This document shows positions 14,220-17,542 of a stretch of DNA of 17,542 nucleotides, piece by piece (within the stretch, counting starts at the first letter, position 1; every line of letters starts with the position of its first letter). Origin of the DNA: Fen-999 sp035505955 (GTDB lineage Bacteria; Pseudomonadota; Gammaproteobacteria; Burkholderiales; Rhodocyclaceae); contig DATJQH010000044.1 of NCBI GenBank assembly GCA_035505955.1, forward strand, positions 1-17,542, given 5' to 3'. The notes under the pieces are model-generated. The model made no database searches and was not told the DNA's origin. It worked only from the letters and a program-made list of their open reading frames with translations. The translations under genes were made by a program, and so were the position numbers.

Positions 14220-16941
14220 TACTCAAAAACGACCGCTGGACTACGACGTGATGGTCGTCGGCGCCGGTGTCGCCGGCATGGAAACCGCCGCGTCGATGGG
14301 CGACATGGGCTACCGCGTGCTGCTGGTGGACAAGAACGCCAGCATCGGCGGGCGAGCCATCCTGCTCAGCAAGGTGTTCCCGACCCTCGACTGCGCCAGC
14401 TGCATCGTGACGCCGAAGATGGCCTCGGTTTCGCACCACCCCAACGTGCAACTCATGACCTACAGCGAGGTCGACGGCATTGTCCGCAATGCCGACGGCT
14501 CGTTCGCCGTCGACCTGCACAAGAAGGCATCCTATGTGGACTTCGATGTCTGCACAGGCTGCGGCAAGTGCGAGGAAGCCTGCACGGTCACCGTGCCGGA
14601 CGAGTACAACTACGACCTCGTCACACGGCGGATCGCGCACATTCCCTTCCCGCAGGCCGTGCCGAAGAAAGCCGTGATCAACCGCCGCGGCGAAGCGCCC
14701 TGCACCTTCACCTGCCCGGCCAACGTCAAGGCCAGCGGCTACGTCTCGCTGGTCCGGGCGGGCCGTTACAAGGAAGCCTTCGACCTGCACCTGGAAAACG
14801 CGCCCCTGGTGGGCAGCCTGTCGCGGGCCTGCTACGCGCCCTGCGAATCGGAGTGCACGCGCGGCGACAAGGAAGGCACGGTACACATCCGCGGCATCAA
14901 GCGCTTCCTGGCGGACCGCTACTACGCCGAGCACCCCGAACCAGAATACGGCCCGGTCGAGAAGCAGCTCGCCACCCGGGTCGCCATCGTCGGCTCCGGC
15001 CCGGCCGGATTGAGCGCCGCCTTCTACCTGGCGCGCGAAGGCCACCAGGTCACGATCTTCGAGGCGGAGAACGAAGCGGGCGGCATGCTGCGCACAGCCA
15101 TACCGCCCTATCGTCTGCCGAAGGACATCGTCGATCGCGACATCAAGAACGTCACGGCGCTGGGCGTGCAGATCAAAACCGGACAGCGGGTCACCTCCCT
15201 TCCGGACCTCAAGCAGCAGGGCTTCAACGCCATCCTGCTGGCAACCGGTGCTTCGGACGAGAACGGCCTCGACATCGAGGGCAACGATCTCGATGGCGTC
15301 GTCGGCTGCATGCAGTTCCTGCACGAGGTCAATATCGGCGCGATGCCCGACGTGAAGGGCAAGACCGTCATGGTCATCGGCGGCGGCAACTCGGCCATGG
15401 ACCCGGCCCGCTCCGCCATCCGCATGGGCGCCGCCAAGGTGATCATCAATTACCGGCGCGGGCGCAAGGAAATGCCGGCGCACGATTGGGAAATCGAAGG
15501 CGCCGTGGAAGAAGGCGTCGAACTCATGCTCATGAGCGCGCCGACGAAGTTCATCGGCAAGGACGGCAAGCTGGTCGGCGTCGAGTGCATCGGCATGGAA
15601 CTGGGCGCGCCGGACGAAAGCGGCCGCCGCCGCCCCATTCCGGTCAAGGGCTCGGAAAAGGTGGTGCCGGTCGACATGGCGGTCCTCGCCATCGGCCTGT
15701 TGCCATCCACCGCGAACTTCCCGGACGGTATGAAGAACGGCAAGGGCCTGCTGGCCGCGAATCCGCAGACCCGCCAGACCGCCGATCCGGATGTTTTCGC
15801 CTGCGGCGACTGCGTGACGGCGCCGACCATGATCATCAACGCCATCGCGCAGGGACACCGGGCCGCGTTCTACATGGACCGCCGCCTGAAGGGCGAAGCG
15901 CTCGATGTGCCGTTTGACGGCGTCCTCGACATGACGGACAAGAAGGTCGTTCTCGAGGAATCGAAGGACTTCGTGAAGCGGCCACCGGTTCCGCAACCCG
16001 CGCTTCCGGCGGCGGTGCGCGGCAAGACCTTCGAGTGCTACGAGCAGGCCATGACGGAAGCGGAAGCGCGTCAGGAGGCCCAGCGCTGCATGAACTGCGC
16101 CGAGTGCTCGCAGTGCATGGAGTGCGTCGATGCTTGCGCGCCGAAGTGCATCGACTTCTCGCAGAAGCCGGCGCCGATGTCGCTCAACGTGGGCACGGTG
16201 ATCGTCTCGACCGGCTTCAAGATCCTCGATCCGGAAACGAAGGAGTTGCTCGGCTACGGCCGCCTGCCCGACGTCGTCAGCGGCCCGCAGATGGACCGCC
16301 TGTTGGCGCCGACGCGTCCGTACAACGCCGTGCTGCGGCCATCCGACGGCAAGGAGCCGGAGAAGATCGCCCTCATCCTGTGCGTCGGCTCGCGCGACCA
16401 GACGGTCTGCAATCCCCTGTGCTGCCGCATCGGCTGCATGTACTCCATCAAGCACGCGCAGCTCGCCATGGGCGCCCTGCCGATGGCCGACATCACCATC
16501 TACACCATCGACGTGCGCGCCTTCGGCAAGGGCTACAACGAGTTCTACGAGCAGGCCAAGGCGATGGGCGTCCAGTTCGTCAAGGGCAAGGTGGCGCGCA
16601 TCGAGCAACTCGAGAATGGAAACATGGCGCTGCACTACGAAGACATGCTGGGCGAAGGCGGCCACAAGGTCGCCGAGCACGACCTGGTGGTACTCACGGT
16701 GGGCTTCCTGCCCAACACCGACGTATTCTCGCTCTACAAGGGCGACGCGCTCGCGGCGGACGAATACGGCTACCTGCGCGAAACGGATCCCGTCAGCGAA
16801 CCGACCCGCACCAACGTCGACGGGCTCTTCGCGGCGGGCACCACGATCGGCGTCATGGACATCCCGGATACCGTGCTGCATTCGGGCGCGGCGGCCAGCC
16901 AGGCCGCGGCCTATCTTGAAAGAACGAGGGGCGGACAATGA
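14209..16941 (+). CDS. HdrA-like iron-sulfur flavoprotein split by a GltD/NfnB-like NAD(P)H module
   Basis: The 910-aa protein joins two enzymes. HdrA parts are at the ends: the FAD motif GAGVAG (18-23), LDCASCIVTPKM (C62, C65) and a [4Fe-4S] ferredoxin (C115, C118, C121, C125) at the start; from about 648 the HdrA C-terminal half with LCVGSRDQTVCNPLCCRIGC (C725-C743), RAFGKGYNEFYEQA and DIPDTVLHSGAAASQAA. Between them (about 150-600) sits a GltD-type unit: cysteines 165, 169, 208, 212 and 216 (two [4Fe-4S] sites), FAD motif GSGPAG (262-267), NAD(P) motif GGGNSA (391-396) and FACGDC (530-535). A second cysteine-rich ferredoxin follows (seven Cys, 627-647). It should move electrons between NAD(P)H and the HdrA flavin, perhaps by bifurcation. 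The TTG start has AGGAG ten bases upstream; a later ATG would remove the first FAD strand. It overlaps the MvhD-like gene and, as ATGA, the next. Confidence 0.9.
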   Translation: MKPDTQKRPLDYDVMVVGAGVAGMETAASMGDMGYRVLLVDKNASIGGRAILLSKVFPTLDCASCIVTPKMASVSHHPNVQLMTYSEVDGIVRNADGSFAVDLHKKASYVDFDVCTGCGKCEEACTVTVPDEYNYDLVTRRIAHIPFPQAVPKKAVINRRGEAPCTFTCPANVKASGYVSLVRAGRYKEAFDLHLENAPLVGSLSRACYAPCESECTRGDKEGTVHIRGIKRFLADRYYAEHPEPEYGPVEKQLATRVAIVGSGPAGLSAAFYLAREGHQVTIFEAENEAGGMLRTAIPPYRLPKDIVDRDIKNVTALGVQIKTGQRVTSLPDLKQQGFNAILLATGASDENGLDIEGNDLDGVVGCMQFLHEVNIGAMPDVKGKTVMVIGGGNSAMDPARSAIRMGAAKVIINYRRGRKEMPAHDWEIEGAVEEGVELMLMSAPTKFIGKDGKLVGVECIGMELGAPDESGRRRPIPVKGSEKVVPVDMAVLAIGLLPSTANFPDGMKNGKGLLAANPQTRQTADPDVFACGDCVTAPTMIINAIAQGHRAAFYMDRRLKGEALDVPFDGVLDMTDKKVVLEESKDFVKRPPVPQPALPAAVRGKTFECYEQAMTEAEARQEAQRCMNCAECSQCMECVDACAPKCIDFSQKPAPMSLNVGTVIVSTGFKILDPETKELLGYGRLPDVVSGPQMDRLLAPTRPYNAVLRPSDGKEPEKIALILCVGSRDQTVCNPLCCRIGCMYSIKHAQLAMGALPMADITIYTIDVRAFGKGYNEFYEQAKAMGVQFVKGKVARIEQLENGNMALHYEDMLGEGGHKVAEHDLVVLTVGFLPNTDVFSLYKGDALAADEYGYLRETDPVSEPTRTNVDGLFAAGTTIGVMDIPDTVLHSGAAASQAAAYLERTRGGQ

Positions 16942-17542
16942 CAGAGAAACGACGAATCGGCGTCTACGTCTGCCACTGTGGCGGGAATATCTCCGACCAC
17001 GTGAACGTCAAGGAAGTGGCCGAAACGCTCATGAAGGAAGCGGAAGTCGAGATCGCGCGGACGCACCTGTTCGCCTGCTCCGACGCTTCACAGCAGGAGA
17101 TGATCGACGAGATCAAGGCCAAGAAGCTGGACGGACTGGTCATCGCCTCCTGCTCGCCGAAGCTGCACATGTTCACCTTCCGCGCCATGGCGGCGCGAGC
17201 CGGGCTGAATCCCTACCAGTATGTTCACGTCAATCTGCGCGAGCAATGCTCCTGGGTACATACTGGTGACAAGCCCGGCGCCACCTTCAAGGGCATCAAC
17301 ATCGTGCGCGCCGGCGTGGCCAAGGCCGCGCTCACCACACCCCTGACCCCGCTGCGCATCGAAACGCAGCCGCGCGTCCTGGTCGTCGGCGCTGGCGTTG
17401 CCGGCATGCGTGCCGCGCTCTCGCTCGCCGGCATGGGCCTGTCGGTCTTCCTCATCGAGCGCGAGAGCGAGCCCGGTGGCTGGGCCACGCAGGTCGGGCG
17501 CATGGGCCCGGACAACCAGCACGGCCCGGAAGTCGTCGCCAA
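16938..17542 (+). CDS. Second HdrA-like protein (heterodisulfide reductase subunit A family), 3' end cut by window edge
   Basis: The visible 201 residues begin with the N-terminal domain of true HdrA, which the preceding protein lacks: RIGVYVCHCGGNISD (6-20, C12 and C14), LFACSD (C47), DGLVIASCSPKLHMFTF (65-81, C72) and LREQCSWVH (100-108, C104). After it comes the FAD motif VVGAGVAGMRAAL (149-161) and PGGWATQVGRMGPD (179-192). The start, ATG at 16938, overlaps the previous stop (ATGA), so both HdrA-like proteins should be made in step and may form one complex. HdrA carries the flavin at which electrons are split and feeds HdrBC or equivalents; such partners would lie past the right edge. QmoA/QmoB-like proteins are an alternative reading of a tandem HdrA pair. 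Confidence 0.9.
   Translation, partial: MTEKRRIGVYVCHCGGNISDHVNVKEVAETLMKEAEVEIARTHLFACSDASQQEMIDEIKAKKLDGLVIASCSPKLHMFTFRAMAARAGLNPYQYVHVNLREQCSWVHTGDKPGATFKGINIVRAGVAKAALTTPLTPLRIETQPRVLVVGAGVAGMRAALSLAGMGLSVFLIERESEPGGWATQVGRMGPDNQHGPEVVA

Noticed and set aside
14113..16938. A 941-codon open frame on the minus strand opposite the HdrA/GltD fusion gene
   Set aside because: It is a mirror of the GC-rich codon pattern on the plus strand, has no recognisable motif, and is rich in His, Arg, Asp and Val as such shadows are. The plus-strand frame has complete cofactor motifs.

Overview
The window is GC-rich, gene-dense bacterial chromosome. Codon use, the gene families present and an FNR/Anr-type promoter box suggest a facultatively anaerobic betaproteobacterium, perhaps of the Rhodocyclales type. 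That placement is inferred; no rRNA or other marker is present. I see no tRNA, rRNA, CRISPR array, insertion sequence or attachment site. Fourteen genes are well supported, two of them cut by the window edges, and there is one candidate small ORF.

Left part (1-4107). Two coupled minus-strand genes encode a BaiN/HI0933-type flavoprotein (cut at the left edge) and a hexose-6-phosphate mutarotase. Diverging from them is a stand-alone molybdopterin oxidoreductase. It converges, with a 4-bp gap, on a small HEAT-repeat protein.

Middle part (4108-12724). A plus-strand run of four genes joined by stop/start overlaps encodes a DeaD-type RNA helicase with a DbpA-like RNA-binding domain, the 23S rRNA C2501 hydroxylase RlhA, a PlpD-like type Vd patatin with its own outer-membrane barrel, and a secreted alpha/beta hydrolase of atypical base composition. 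A second patatin, a lipoprotein, converges on this run. The lipoprotein gene diverges from tag (3-methyladenine DNA glycosylase I), and a perfect 8-bp inverted repeat lies between them.

Right part (12725-17542). This is the most interesting region. A textbook class II FNR-type promoter (box centred at -41.5 from the start site predicted by its -10) precedes a possible 56-aa membrane peptide. Then follow a DsrE2-like protein, the sulfur carrier TusA, an MvhD-like iron-sulfur protein with altered cysteines, a 910-aa HdrA split by a complete GltD/NfnB-like NAD(P)H module, and a second HdrA that runs off the right edge. Together they look like an anaerobically induced redox complex in which persulfide carriers sit beside a flavin/Fe-S electron-transfer (possibly bifurcating) unit that takes electrons from, or gives them to, NAD(P)H. 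It differs from the sHdr lipoate pathway, from Qmo and from Bam complexes in gene content as far as this window shows. hdrB/hdrC-type or other partners may lie beyond the right edge.
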